This document shows, piece after piece, positions 21,896 through 32,800 of a stretch of DNA of 64,000 bases; within the stretch, counting starts at the first letter, position 1; each line of letters opens with the position of its first letter. Both the position numbers and the translations under genes were made by a program. Source of the DNA: Pisolithus tinctorius (taxonomy: Eukaryota; Basidiomycota; Agaricomycetes; Boletales; Pisolithaceae); assembly GCA_024663395.1 (NCBI GenBank), contig JANFAH010000002.1:3472001-3536000 (forward strand), written 5' to 3'. The notes beneath the pieces were generated by a model. That model did not search any database. It was given only the letters and a program-made list of their open reading frames with translations, and had not been told where the DNA came from.

Positions 21896-22851
21896 TTCCC
21901 TACACTGGCCTGAGCTGCAGAAGGTGTGAGACATCCAGTCCTTCCTTGACTTCACAAACTTCTACAGATGATTCATTAATAACTACTCTGACATTGTCAT
22001 TCTGCTCACTTGCCTCACACAAAAGGGTGCTCCTTGGAACTTTTCCAAGGAGTGTTGCTCCACTTTCCTCCACATGAAGGATGCCTTCAGCTCAGCTCCT
22101 ATTCTCACTCACTGGGTTCCTGATGCTCCACTTACAGTGGAAACCAATGCCTCTGACTATGCCATTGCTGGTATTTTGTCACTCACCTGCTCTGATGGTG
22201 AACTCTGCCCAGTCACTTTCTACTCCTGCACCATGACTGCACCAGAACCCAACTATGATACCCATGACAAGGAGCTGTTGGCTATCTTTGAGGCCTTCTG
22301 CCATTGGTGGCATTACCTAGAAGGTTCCACCTTACCTGTTGACATGGTGATGGACCACAAAAACCTTGAGTATTTTTCCACCTCTAAGGTTCTCACTTGT
22401 CAACAGGCCTGCTGGTCAGAGTACCTTTCACAGTTTAACCTTTCCATCCACTTCTGACCTGGCCACCTGGGAGCCAAGCCTGATGCACTCACATGATGTT
22501 GGGATGTCCACCCTAAAGGGGGGGATAGAGACTATGCACAGGTAAATCCTCACAATCTCTGCCCTATGTTTACACAGGAGCAACTTGCATTGTCCCTCTG
22601 TACCACCACCCTCATGGCACCTGTACTCTGTGCCACCAGTGTGACTCTGTGATGCAACAAGGCACATGCAAGTCACAGAGCTGAGTCTTTGGACCAGTGC
22701 AGGTAAGCAGCACTTTCCCTCTTCCTCCTGTGCCACTACCTCATCTGCCACTCCTCATCATCACATCCACACACTCCTTCCATCCAAATGACTGCCACTC
22801 CTTTGACCCTGCACAAGTCCCCATTCCCCATCTCCCATGCAACTCTCAACA

Positions 22852-24018
22852 ATGGCTGACCCCAACCTCAAACAACACCCCAACTTCAAGTCAGTGGCTT
22901 TCCACAAAATTCACAAGGCCATCATGGCAAACCTGAACATCAACCTAGATCAAGCTGTGGAATGACTCATCACAGCCTGGGATGATGACCACCAATGCAG
23001 AATCAATGAATGGAATGCACAGTGACAGGCTGAAGCCAACAAAGCACAGCATCTGGAGAATGAGCACAGAGAAGCAGAGGACACTGCACACAGACAGGCT
23101 GCTGAAGGGCCCGAGTATGATTGCAGGGAAGCAGAGCACAAAAAACCCCAAATGAACAACTTCACTGCAGGACATCCACCATCCAGTGTCATCATCAATA
23201 GGCCCTCCCAATATGCCACCAACAAGCTCACCACCTGTAACTACATCAAACTATGGTACTTCTCCCCTGAGGGATGCAGCAATGCTGCCAGAAACTCCCA
23301 TTGCAATGCTGACAACACCTTCAGCCTGTCCAGCACCAATGATATCCTCACCCTCAGACCAGTTGCCTCAGTCAAGGCTTCACAGAATGTTCATGCAGAC
23401 CACCACCTCACCTTCAGTGAATTCTTACAAGCCAGAGTCACTTTCCTGCACCACATCAAAGTGGTCCCATGGCCAGAGAAACACATCAACACCCTTGCAG
23501 TGTTCTTCTGGAACCTCAAAAGTCACCCCCAACACATGACCATGAACAGAGATGCCATCATCCTAACCTATGCATCCTGCATGTGCTGGCAATGGCACCT
23601 TGAACTCAAGGCAAACAATGGCCACATCTTTGACATATCAATCATCAGTGACACCCTGATGAACAGCATCATGTTTAAGGTGAACAATGCAGTGCAGAAG
23701 AAGCTTGCCTGCAGGTCTGTCCACACCCTTCCCTCCCATCCCAAGCCAAACACTAACCCTTTCCTGCACCACCTCCCCCCCTCCTCCTCACATTCACTCC
23801 CTCCCTTCTCCCACCCTCCACCTCCCTACCGTCCACCCACCCTCTCACCCTTCCCAATGGTGTGGCCTGGCCCCATTGACACCATTCCTGACCCTTTAAC
23901 TCAACCCCCCACCTGCATCCCCACCCATGCAACCCACTACACAGAGTTGAAGCTTTCATTGAAACCATTCCCAGCTCCCCCACCCAGTCCAGGTGCTTCC
24001 ATCATCACACTCCCCTGA
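22852..24018 (+). pseudogene. Ngaro gag-like ORF1
   Basis: Starts ATG at 22852 (MADPN...). A charged helical part, EHREAEDTAHRQAAEGPEYD, is broken by two TGA stops near 22962 and 23023. From 23152 the frame is open: RPSQYATNKLTTCNYIKLWY, VASVKASQNVHADHHLTF, then a Pro-rich tail rich in PPSSS and PPPP. This order matches ORF1 of agaricomycete DIRS/Ngaro elements, which is thought to play the gag part. The Pro-rich tail is unusually long. After the stop at 24016-24018 the RNase H begins almost at once, so the RT normally found next is deleted. Confidence 0.75.
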
Positions 24019-24037
24019 GGACTGACACCCATCCTCA

Positions 24038-24811
24038 ATGACACTGCAACTTGTGATCCCAATCCCCCCATCCTTGATTTCAACAACCATCACAACTATC
24101 CCCCTCAAAACATGCCAGCTCCTCCCCCCTGACCCACAAGAACTCACCAAGCTCATCCAGGCAACCCAGGTCAGCCTGCCCTGTCTGCCTTGGCTGCCAC
24201 TCCCACAGAATTCCAACATCAAGGCAATGCTCAGAATATTTGGCAACAACCCCTTCAAACCCAGAACACCCCCCCAAGGCACCCAAGATGACTTAAACTG
24301 GTGGCAAAGCAAACTCACCTCACCCAGCCCTTCTTCCCCCATCCCCAATCCTCAGCCCATTATCAACCTCCCTGCATTCTCAGATGCCAGCTCCACCACA
24401 GGCATCAGCATCCTTCTCCATGGCCACTGGAGAGCTTGGACACTGAGACCCAATTGGCAATCTAATGGGCATGATATTGGCTGGGCTGAGGCCATCAGCC
24501 TCAAACTGCTCATCCTCACCATCCTCCTCCATGGAACCTCCAACATTCATTTCCAAGTTCACAGAGACAACCAAGGTGTCCTCAAAAGCTGGTGGCAAGG
24601 CAGGAGCCACAACCAACCCACCAATGATGCTTTCAAGCACATACATCATGCCCTGGGCCTCACAGGATGCACCCTACATGTCCAATACATACCAAGTAAC
24701 AGCAACCCTGCTGACCCTATTTCACACAGAATACATCCCCCCCTTCATCTCCTCCTCCCCCCAGACATCCAACACCTCATCATCAACACCAACCAACCCC
24801 AAAACCCTTGA
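24038..24811 (+). CDS. Ngaro RNase H-like ORF (RT deleted)
   Basis: 257 codons, open throughout. The N-terminal third has no clear match. DLNWWQSKL is followed by LPAFSDASSTTGISILL, which holds the first catalytic Asp of the RNase H fold, then GWAEAISLKLLILTILLHG, VHRDNQGVLKSWWQGRSHNQ and YIPSNSNPADPISH. These are the blocks that follow the RT in agaricomycete DIRS/Ngaro pol proteins. No RT palm precedes it, so it cannot act alone as a polymerase. An uninterrupted frame in a decayed region is notable but may be chance. Confidence 0.7.
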   Translation: MTLQLVIPIPPSLISTTITTIPLKTCQLLPPDPQELTKLIQATQVSLPCLPWLPLPQNSNIKAMLRIFGNNPFKPRTPPQGTQDDLNWWQSKLTSPSPSSPIPNPQPIINLPAFSDASSTTGISILLHGHWRAWTLRPNWQSNGHDIGWAEAISLKLLILTILLHGTSNIHFQVHRDNQGVLKSWWQGRSHNQPTNDAFKHIHHALGLTGCTLHVQYIPSNSNPADPISHRIHPPLHLLLPPDIQHLIINTNQPQNP

Positions 24812-25049
24812 TGCATCCCACTATCCAAGTTGACCCATACATCTATCATCCACCATTGCCCCAGCATCCCCACCACCCCCCCACCTTCCCCATCCCCCAC
24901 CCCCACTCAACAATGAACTCAAACATGACACCTCCTGCAGGCTTGCAAGCTCACCCCCCATGCCCAGCCAAAGAGCATCTAACAGCCTGGAAACCTGCCA
25001 ATCACTGAACCCCACCCCTCCCATTCACAAGTGCAGACACACAGCACAT

Positions 25050-26033
25050 ATACAAGGTAATCACACATGCCTGGTCTGACACTACCAGAGAGACCTACAG
25101 CTCTGGCCTCCTCACCTTTCATACCTTTTGTGGTGCCAAAGGAGTCCCAGAGGACCAACATGCACCAGCATCTCCAGACCTCATCTCCTTCATCTCAACC
25201 ATGGCTGGCTTATATGCAAACTCCACCATTGTCAACTACCTAAATGGGGTAGGAGCATGGCAAATCATTCACAGGCTATCCTGGTCCCTCAATGATGCAG
25301 AAACCAATGCTCTCCTCAAGGCCTCCAAATCCCCCCCCCCTCCTCCAAGTGTCTGGGGGTGTTGACAGGGTTGGCATTCCCCATCATGATCATCACCAAA
25401 CTACAGACCAGCCTAAACCTCAACACCCCTCTTCATGCTGCTGTCTTTGCATGCCTTACCACCATCTTCTTCGCCACAGTGCACACAGGTGAATTTACAG
25501 TCCCCAGCCTCAAAGCTTTCAACCTGACCATACACATCACTCCCCAGAATGTAAGTGTCCAATGTGATCAACAAGGACTGGAAGTTACCAACTTCCACAT
25601 TCCCCAAACCAAATCCACACCATCAGGCAAAGATGTCAACTGGGCTAAGCAAGATGGTCCCACAGACCCCCAACTAGCCCTAGTGAAGCACTTTGCCATC
25701 AACAACCCACCTGTGCAAGTGCACCTCTTTGTGTACCACACCAAGAATGGCCACTCCCCCCTCACAAGGCACACCTTCCTAAAAGCCCTTGACTTGGCCC
25801 TCAAGAAAGCCAACCTCCCTCCCCTCAAGGGGCACAGCATATGTATTGGATCAACTCTGGAATACCTTCTCAGAAATGTCCCCTTTCACATCATCAAAGT
25901 GAAAGGTCATTGAGCAAGCAATGCTTTCCTCATATACCTCTGCTGCCATGCACAAATTCTTGCCCCATACATGCAATCTGAACCGAACCTCCACAATGCC
26001 TTCCTTCACTACACACTACCCCCTGTCCACTGA
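25050..26033 (+). pseudogene. Ngaro tyrosine recombinase
   Basis: N-terminal SAM-like region from about 25060 (RETYSSGLLTFHTFCGAKGV), a frame change in a C-run near 25330-25345, then the catalytic domain from 25359: HAAVFACLTTIFFATVHTGE, EVTNFHIPQTKS, and the box near 25835 with HSICIGSTLEYLLRNVPF. In active relatives the Cys in HSIC is Arg (HxxR box), a change a CGC-to-TGC step would give. The Tyr near the end survives. A TGA replaces the Trp expected after VKGH. In Ngaro elements this enzyme joins a circular DNA copy to the target without target duplication. Confidence 0.8.
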
Positions 26034-27547
26034 TGACTCAAGGCAGCATCCCTCCTCCTAACCTCCTGGGCACCTCATCTCACTGCATGCATTGTCAGTC
26101 CCACTTCCTATAGCCTGGGGATTCACAGCTCACACTTTCCCAGCAGGTTATCACTACTGTTCCACTCACCCACATGATCCTAGCACCATCCAAAGAGTGC
26201 AACTCTGTGATGCAGCAAGGCACATGCAAGTCACAGAGCTGAGTCTTTGGACCAGCACAGGTAAGCAGCACTTTCCCTCTTCCTCCCATGCCACCACCTC
26301 ATCTGCCACTCCTCATCATTGCACCCACCCACCACTCCCTTCCTCAAACCCAGTTTTCAGCCCCTTGCAGTCCCCCTGCAAGGTGTTCCCACCCACCCTT
26401 GCAGCTCACACTTTCCCAGCAGGTTATTGCTACCATTCTGGGCTGGTAAGCACTTCATGCTTCCCCCAACTCCTCTCCCCACTTCTCCCTTCTTACACCA
26501 CATAGTTCCATCTGAGCATTGCATCGACATGTAGTTACATCCTCTAGCAATGTGACACCTTCCCACTCACCCATGTGATCCCAGCGCTGTCCAAAGATGG
26601 TCTTTGATGTTGAGTGCTTGCACTCTGACATCATCTCCACCCTACCATCCTACCCTGTCTCTGCCAGCCACCTCCCAACTCCAACTAAGCCTCAGTGGTC
26701 CCTGGACTCTGACAGTCTACTCTGCCTTGACAGTCACATCTTTGTCCCTGACATTGATGATCTCTGCCTTCAAGTGCTTTGGTTCAAGCATGACCACCCT
26801 CTAGCAGGCCATTTCAGGCAAAACTGCACCCTAGAACTCATCTGCAGAGACTACATGTGGCCTAATCTCTGCTCCAACATGAAAGAATATGTCAGGTCCT
26901 GCACCACCTGTGGACAGAGCAAAACTCTGTGTCACTGCCCCTATGGTCTACTGAAGCAACTTCCTGTCCCAGAGAGACCTTGGAACTCCATCTCCATGGA
27001 CTTCATCAAACACCTCCCCAACTCCAATGGTTACTCCACCATCCTCATGGTAGTGGACCACCTCTCAAAGCAAGCAGTGTTCATCCCCACCCATGACTCT
27101 GTCACCTCCACTGAACTTGCTAAGCTCTTCCTTACCCATGTCTTCTCCAAGCATGGGGTACCTGCTGATGTCACCTCTGACAGAGGTCCTGAGTTCATCT
27201 CACACTTCTTCTGCTCTCTAGGAAAGGTCCTTGATATGCATCTTCACTTCACTTTGGGTTACCACCCAGAAGGCAATGGCCAGACCAAGGGAATGAACCA
27301 GACCCTCAAGCAGTACCATCATGTCTACTGTAACTACCAACAAGACAACTGGGCTGAGCTGTTACCTCTAGTGGAGTTTGCTTTTAACAACACACCAAGT
27401 GTGACTACTGGAGTTTCTCCCTTCTTTGCTAACAAGGGATACCATCCAGACCTCTCTGTGGTCCCTGACCAGGACTTCACCTCTCTGTGGGCTCACAACT
27501 ATGTCATTGAGCTCTCCACCCTTCATGACTTCCTCCACTCCAAAATG

Positions 27548-27804
27548 CAGAATATATACTCAGTTGGGTTAAGTAGCCAATTATATATTATGTACCTGTA
27601 GAATATATACTACAGGACTATTAGCTGAGTGTAAAGATGGGATGTGGAAAGTGCTCACCTCAGTTGGGTTAAGTAGCCAACTGAGGTGTGAGTATGCTAC
27701 TCAAGTATGAAAATGAACATGATTATGTAATATGGCTAAACATGTACCATAATACTAAGTGGGATGCAGATGAAAGTATAATGTGAAAGACAGAATATAC
27801 AACA
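27548..27804. mobile_element. 257-bp AT-rich insertion in G1 integrase with repeated CAAAATG flanks
   Basis: CAAAATG stands at 27541-27547 and again at 27805-27811, and the integrase frame resumes right after. The insert holds two copies of CTCAGTTGGGTTAAGTAGCC (near 27560 and 27660). It shares TATGCTACTCAAGTAT (27693-27708) with 5540-5555. No ORF. Probably a small non-autonomous element; the class is unknown. Confidence 0.7.
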
Positions 27805-28536
27805 CAAAATGTCCACTGCTCAGCAGCACTACCAGGGTCCAGCAGATGCCAAATGCATACCTCTGCCTGGGTTCAAGGTCAGAGAACAGGCCTATGTCAA
27901 AGCAAAGTACTTCTGCTCCACTTGTCCTTTGGAAAAGCTCTCCAAAAAGTACTTAGGTCCATTCACCATCTTGGCCAGGCCAGGTATGCACTCCATCACC
28001 CTTAAGCTCCCTAACTCTATGCACTCAGTACATCCAGTCTTCCATGTCTCACAACTGGAAGCTGCAGTGGCTAACCCTTTCCCAAACTGACAACAACCTC
28101 CACCTCTGCCAGTGGACATCAACAGTGACCTTGAGTATGAAGTGTCAGAGATACTTGACTCTAAGGTGGACTGCCATTGCCACCACTGCCAACTCTTATA
28201 CCTAGTCTACTGGGCTGGTTATGAGAACACCAATGAAGAAACCTCCTGGTTGCTTGCAACTGAGCTGGATCACACTTCTGACATAGTTTCTGCTTTCCAT
28301 GAATGATATCCACACAAACCTGGCCCATACTAACCTCCACCATGATACTCCACCCACATAACCTTCCTCTGCAAGCCAACTCCACCCCTTACTGAACTAC
28401 CTTAAGTACTTTAGATTTTTCTCTGCTTGTCTGTTTCATTTCTCAGAACCACAAGGAAAACCACAGGTCTATTCCATAGTAGTACAAAAATACAAACTAA
28501 AAATGAAAGACAAAAAAAAAAGAAAAGAAAACTACC

Positions 28537-29800
28537 CTACTCTTCCATCTGTTGTTCTTGGCCATCCTCCTGCCCTTCACCACCTTCCTGTTCTCCTCTG
28601 ACTTCTTCCTCTTCCTCATTATCCCCCTCCACACCTTGATCCACCTCCTTGTTTTGGTCCTCTGCCACCTGCAACTGCAGCCTCTTCCATCCTCCTCCTG
28701 CGCACTCAAACTCTGCCATCCTGGCCTTGCACACATCATCCCTCCTCATCTCCACCCATTCCACCCAGGTGCAGTACAGCCCCCACTCATTGGCCATCTG
28801 CTCTGCAGCCTCTGCCATCTGCTCAGCTGCCCTTGCCATCTTCTCAAAGGCTGTCATGACCCTCTCATGCACTTCTACATACTTCTGCAGCCTGAAGCTG
28901 CCACTCCCACTCCCACTCTGCCTACCAGGAGGAGACCCCTGCTCCTGAGGGTCCCTCATGCGGTGTTTCTGGCTCCTCCTCATCCTCTCCACCTACCTCC
29001 TACTCATCCTCTCTACCTACCTCCCACTCATCATCTGCCTCTTCCATCTCTGTCACTCTCACCTTCCCCTTCCCTTGCAGCCTCTTCTTTTTCTCCCCTC
29101 AGGAGCTTCCTGTCCCTTCCCTCTTCTGCAAAGGCCCCACTGCTGCTTCTTCCCATGTCCAGCTACATGTCTTCTTTTTGTTGTGGCAGGGCATGCAGGC
29201 CCTGGTCTTACCCTGCCCTGGCTCACACTGACCCACCCTCACACTTGCTATGCAGTGAGTGCAGGGGGCTCTCCTGGTCACAGCAACCACCACAGAGGTC
29301 CCAGGGACCCTCTGGGCAGTGTTGACATTGTACACCACACCACTTAACCTGAAAAGGTGAAAATAGAAGTCAGCTCTGCCTGGCTGACAGCACTCCATCA
29401 CTCACCTTTGTGTGGCCTCTCTCTGCTTGGCCTGGGCCCTCTCCTCTGATGCTCTCTGCTGCTGTCTCTTGGCCTCCTCCACCACTGCTTTCTGCCTCTG
29501 CCTCTCCACCTCTTCCTCTGCTGCCTTCTTCCTCTGCACTTCCTCCTCCTCTCTCTGCCTCTGCTCTGCCTCCAGTCATGCCTCCTCTGCCATTTGTCAT
29601 TTGGCCTTATGCTCCACCCTGCACTCCCTCTCTCTCTGCTCCACCTCCTCCTGCCAATGAGCCTTCTCTGCATTCTTTTCATGCTTGGTGTCAGTTGAGT
29701 CATTGGTGAAGATGACCAATGCATCATCTGTGACTTAGGAGTAGTCATGGGAGTGGCCTGGGGTTGGCTGTGGGGATGTGTTCTCACACTGGAAGGATAT
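28537..29800 (-). pseudogene. Intron-bearing gene with coiled coil and Cys cluster, antisense in the G1 element
   Basis: Read from 29800 downward: a Glu/Lys/Gln-rich coiled coil (QREEEEVQRKKAAEEEVERQ, about 29430-29600), then a 57-nt intron at 29349-29405 (GTGAGT donor, CTGAC branch-like site, TTTTCAG acceptor) that keeps the frame, QR joined to LSGVV. The second exon has a cysteine cluster APCTHCIASVR, ACMPCHNKKKTCSW, then an acidic region and a helical C-terminus (VMTAFEKMARAAEQMAEAAE). The layout recalls a large agaricomycete family with Zn2Cys6-like clusters; DNA binding is not shown. TGA after GTGSS and other stops suggest decay. It lies between G1 pol and the 3' polypurine tract. Confidence 0.65.
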
Positions 29801-29980
29801 GATGATGGGGGAAGAAGGTATGGGGTTTCTGTGCCCTAAACACATGTTTTTAAGTGGTCTTCAAACTCTGACAGAGCTCCACCATGGCTAAACCATTGTC
29901 CTCAAGGCATCAAAACAATTTCAAATGATCAACTTGTGTTGATCTTGTTCTGAACAAGCAGCCTTCAGGGGTTCAGGCCC

Positions 29981-29990
29981 TAAGGGGGGG
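29981..29990 (+). other. Probable polypurine tract before G1 3' LTR
   Basis: TAAGGGGGGG, three bases before the LTR1 start TGTCATGACC at 29994. The position fits the plus-strand primer site. Confidence 0.6.
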
Positions 29991-29993
29991 CAC

Positions 29994-32299
29994 TGTCATG
30001 ACCATGCATTTATCCTAGGCCCTCACTTGCTCCACATTCTCCTCTGCCAGTCATTCACTCATTCTGCACCAACTCTGCCTGCAGAGTACCTGACTGCGCA
30101 CTGTCAAGGAGAAGTCCAAAGGGGAGTCACATGACCCCTCAGAGAACAGTCTGCACAGTCTGGTGGTAGACCAACACAAGTCCAACAGCAGTCAGAGTGG
30201 AGTAGGTTCATAACTGACAGAGTGCAGTGCATGCACTGCATGGTCCAGCACCTAGACTGTTTCCTTTTCAGGATGTTCTATGTTACCTGTCATATGTTCT
30301 CCATCTTCCCTTCATTCATTGTCTAGGAAGTTTACTTGAAATTTTATGGGTCTCCTTATGTCAGTTCTGATTCTGATTACTGTACCTCTGTAATAATATA
30401 AAAGCATGTACAGTGAGGGACAAAAGCGTTGCAATGTTTGTGAGGTGTAACTTGTTGCTGATGTAGCTTGGGCTATTCTAAATGGATAATGATGATACCT
30501 ATACCATTGGAAAGGGGTGACTCTAAGCTTTTCAGAGCACTAAGGTTCAGTCCAAACAAATCAATACATGCTGAGATACACCCTATTCTTTCTGAAAAGT
30601 GCATTGCAACACTTTTGTCCCTGACTGGTGAAATCATGAAATGTGACCTTTTGATGGGATTGAGGGCATGGAGGATGGGAAAAAATGATTACATAATAAA
30701 CCACATGATCATCCAGATGATTTGTCAGCATGTAAACAATGACAAACATTGGACTTGTACCATTAATCCTCCCTCTTTTACCACAACTCATGAAATCATC
30801 TCCCTAGCTCACATGGTCATTTTCTCAAGGAATTCTTATCAAATACTGGTGGCAACCACAGTGCCATCAGTATAACATGCTCTCAGAACCATCAGTCCCT
30901 TAAAAAACCTGCTGTCAGTCATTTCCTGGACTGTTTCCCCCCCCATGCCTGATGTGTTCTGGGACTAATCAGTACTTGGAAGGCTGAAAATGTTATGGAG
31001 GTCAATCTGGCACTTCAGAACATGATGTACAAACCAGTCCCCTCTCAACCAATGCATTTCTGGCACAGGAACACTGATATGGAAGTTGGGGTGAGACAAA
31101 ACCTCCTTGTGCTCTGAGCACCATAAGAGGGTTCACTAGATCTTGCTCTGATCTGAACTGTAGATGACTGGGGAAGGATTATTTGGTCATATGTGACCCA
31201 AGGCAATATTCAGGGCCAGATGGAAGCACAGGATTCTGCTCCATGGCAGTTCAGTAGCATATCCTTCTGATGACACCCAGGGGTAAAGAGGATTTTGTCT
31301 TGCCCTAACTTCCATACCACTGTCCCTGTGCCAGGGGTGCATTGGTTGAGAGGGGACTGGTTTGTACATCATGTTCTGAAGTGCCAGATTGACCTCCATA
31401 ACATTTTCAGCCTTCCAAGTACTGATTAGTCCCAGAACACATCAGGCATGGGGGGGAAACAGTCCAGGAAATGACTGACAGCAGGTTTTTTAAGGGACTG
31501 ATGGTTCTGAGAGCATGTTATACTGATGGCACTGTGGTTGCCACCAGTATTTGATAAGAATTCCTTGAGAAAATGACCATGTGAGCTAGGGAGATGATTT
31601 CATGAGTTGTGGTAAAAGAGGGAGGATTAATGGTACAAGTCCAATGTTTGTCATTGTTTACATGCTGACAAATCATCTGGATGATCATGTGGTTTATTAT
31701 GTAATCATTTTTTCCCATCCTCCATGCCCTCAATCCCATCAAAAGGTCACATTTCATGATTTCACCAGTCAGGGACAAAAGTGTTGCAATGCACTTTTCA
31801 GAAAGAATAGGGTGTATCTCAGCATGTATTGATTTGTTTGGACTGAACCTTAGTGCTCTGAAAAGCTTAGAGTCACCCCTTTCCAATGGTATAGGTATCA
31901 TCATTATCCATTTAGAATAGCCCAAGCTACATCAGCAACAAGTTACACCTCACAAACATTGCAACGCTTTTGTCCCTCACTGTATTGTACTCTGCTGTTC
32001 TTCAGTATGAATATTGACTTAGTTCCTACTCCCTCTGTCTCTGTCTTCTGTCTGTCAGAGTTAACTCCAACTATCCATCTGTTCTCTCCCTCTGAAATAC
32101 AAGGGCTGAGCTTGTGCAAGGGGGTAGTGCATGAGCTAAACCTGACACCCTCACTCCACTCCACCTCTGTCTTGGCAGACTTCATCCCTGCCAACCCTCT
32201 GCCAGTCAGAGCTCTATCCTTCCATGTCAGACTTGCTTCTGAACCCTCCCCAGACTCTATCTAGTGTTGGAATTGGTCAGAGTAGGCCCAAACTTGACA
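29994..32299 (+). mobile_element. LTR1 (probable G1 3' LTR) split by foldback transposon
   Basis: About 732 bp once 30411-31982 and one TA are removed. TGTCATGACC...AACTTGACA. A TATAAAAGCATGTA box is cut exactly at its last TA by the transposon. Flanks GGCAC and GGTCC do not match, so this is not a simple solo LTR. Confidence 0.88.
30411..31982. mobile_element. Palindromic Tc1/mariner-type foldback transposon, copy 2
   Basis: 1572 bp between TA 30409-30410 and TA 31983-31984 in the LTR1 TATA region. Ends CAGTGAGGGACAAAAGCGTTG. The inverted arms give identical 135-residue translations from both strands (30468-30875 and 31518-31925), so they are almost perfectly matched. Internal flipped end copies lie at 30602-30627 and 31766-31791. 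No transposase. Confidence 0.93.
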
Positions 32300-32800
32300 G
32301 GTCCAGCAGATGTGAAAAGGCTACTGGCACCCAAGATCAACCTTGGCAACCAGGTCTATGTCAAAGCCAAATACTTCTGGACCACAAGACCATCACAGAA
32401 ACTCACAGACAAGAACCTAGGCTTTTACTTGGTAATAGCCCAGCCTGGCACCCACTCATTCACCCTTCACCTTCTGGACTCCATGCATGTGGTACACCTG
32501 GTGTTCCATGTGTCTCAGTTAGAACTGGCACACCCCAATACCATCCTGAACTGAACTCAGCCACCACCACCCACCTCTGGTCAAGGTGGACAACAATCTA
32601 GAGTACAAGATTGCTGAGATCCTTGACTCAGGGGTAGACTGATGACAGAAGCACAAACTATAGTACTTGGTGTGCTGGGCTGGTTATGAGGGCACCAATG
32701 AGGAAATGTCCTGGCTACCAGCCACTGAGCTGGGCAATGCCAAGGAGCTACTCACCATGTTTCATGCCAGTTATCCCAATAAACCTGGATTGATCTCTAG
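32300..32800 (+). pseudogene. Gypsy integrase C-terminus and chromodomain fragment
   Basis: Opens directly after LTR1 with GPADVKRLLAPKINLGNQVY, VKAKYFWTTRPSQKL and VFHVSQLELAHPN. After a frame change comes a chromodomain, EYKIAEILDSGVD, LVCWAGYEGTNEEMSWLPA. It is closer to the G2 integrase than to G1. The upstream pol is absent, so this is a rearranged junction rather than an element read out from the LTR. Confidence 0.8.

Larger units (their letters stand above)
22639..26596 (+). mobile_element. Ngaro-type (YR) retrotransposon lacking its reverse transcriptase
   Basis: A 3958-bp insertion into the G1 integrase. Its ends are split direct repeats: A1 (about 22640-22788), then the coding region, B1 (about 26120-26197), A2 (26198-26345) and B2 (26398-26596). 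A repeats share CTCTGTGATGCA.CAAGGCAC; B repeats share CAGCTCACACTTTCCCAGCA. This A1-ORFs-B1-A2-B2 order is the Ngaro layout within the DIRS order. No target duplication is expected or seen. Gag, RNase H and recombinase are present; RT is not. Confidence 0.85.
21896..28306 (+). pseudogene. G1 chromovirus pol 3' half: RNase H, integrase, chromodomain
   Basis: Starts in the RT connection (DIQSFLDF). The RNase H has TVETNASDYAIAGIL, with Asn replacing the Asp of TD, then YDTHDKELLAIFEAF and DHKNLEYFS. The Ngaro element 22639-26596 follows. Integrase resumes at 26597 with an H2C2 zinc finger (HDHPLAGHF, CTTCGQSK), the core SMDFIKHLPNS, VTSDRGPEFISHFF and GYHPEGNGQTKG. A 257-bp insertion lies at 27548. 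The C-terminal domain and chromodomain end the frame (EYEVSEILDSK, LVYWAGYENTNEETSW, 28130-28300). The best full copy is at 59.1-63.8 kb. Stops, the insertions and lost catalytic residues make it inactive. Confidence 0.9.

Noticed and set aside
23568..25161. Minus-strand frames opposite the Ngaro element
   Set aside because: Low-complexity Gly/Trp shadows of the Pro-rich gag and RNase H frames.
28552..29709. Leu/Pro/Ser-rich plus-strand proteins
   Set aside because: Shadows of the Glu/Lys-rich antisense gene; codon pattern and intron support only the minus strand.
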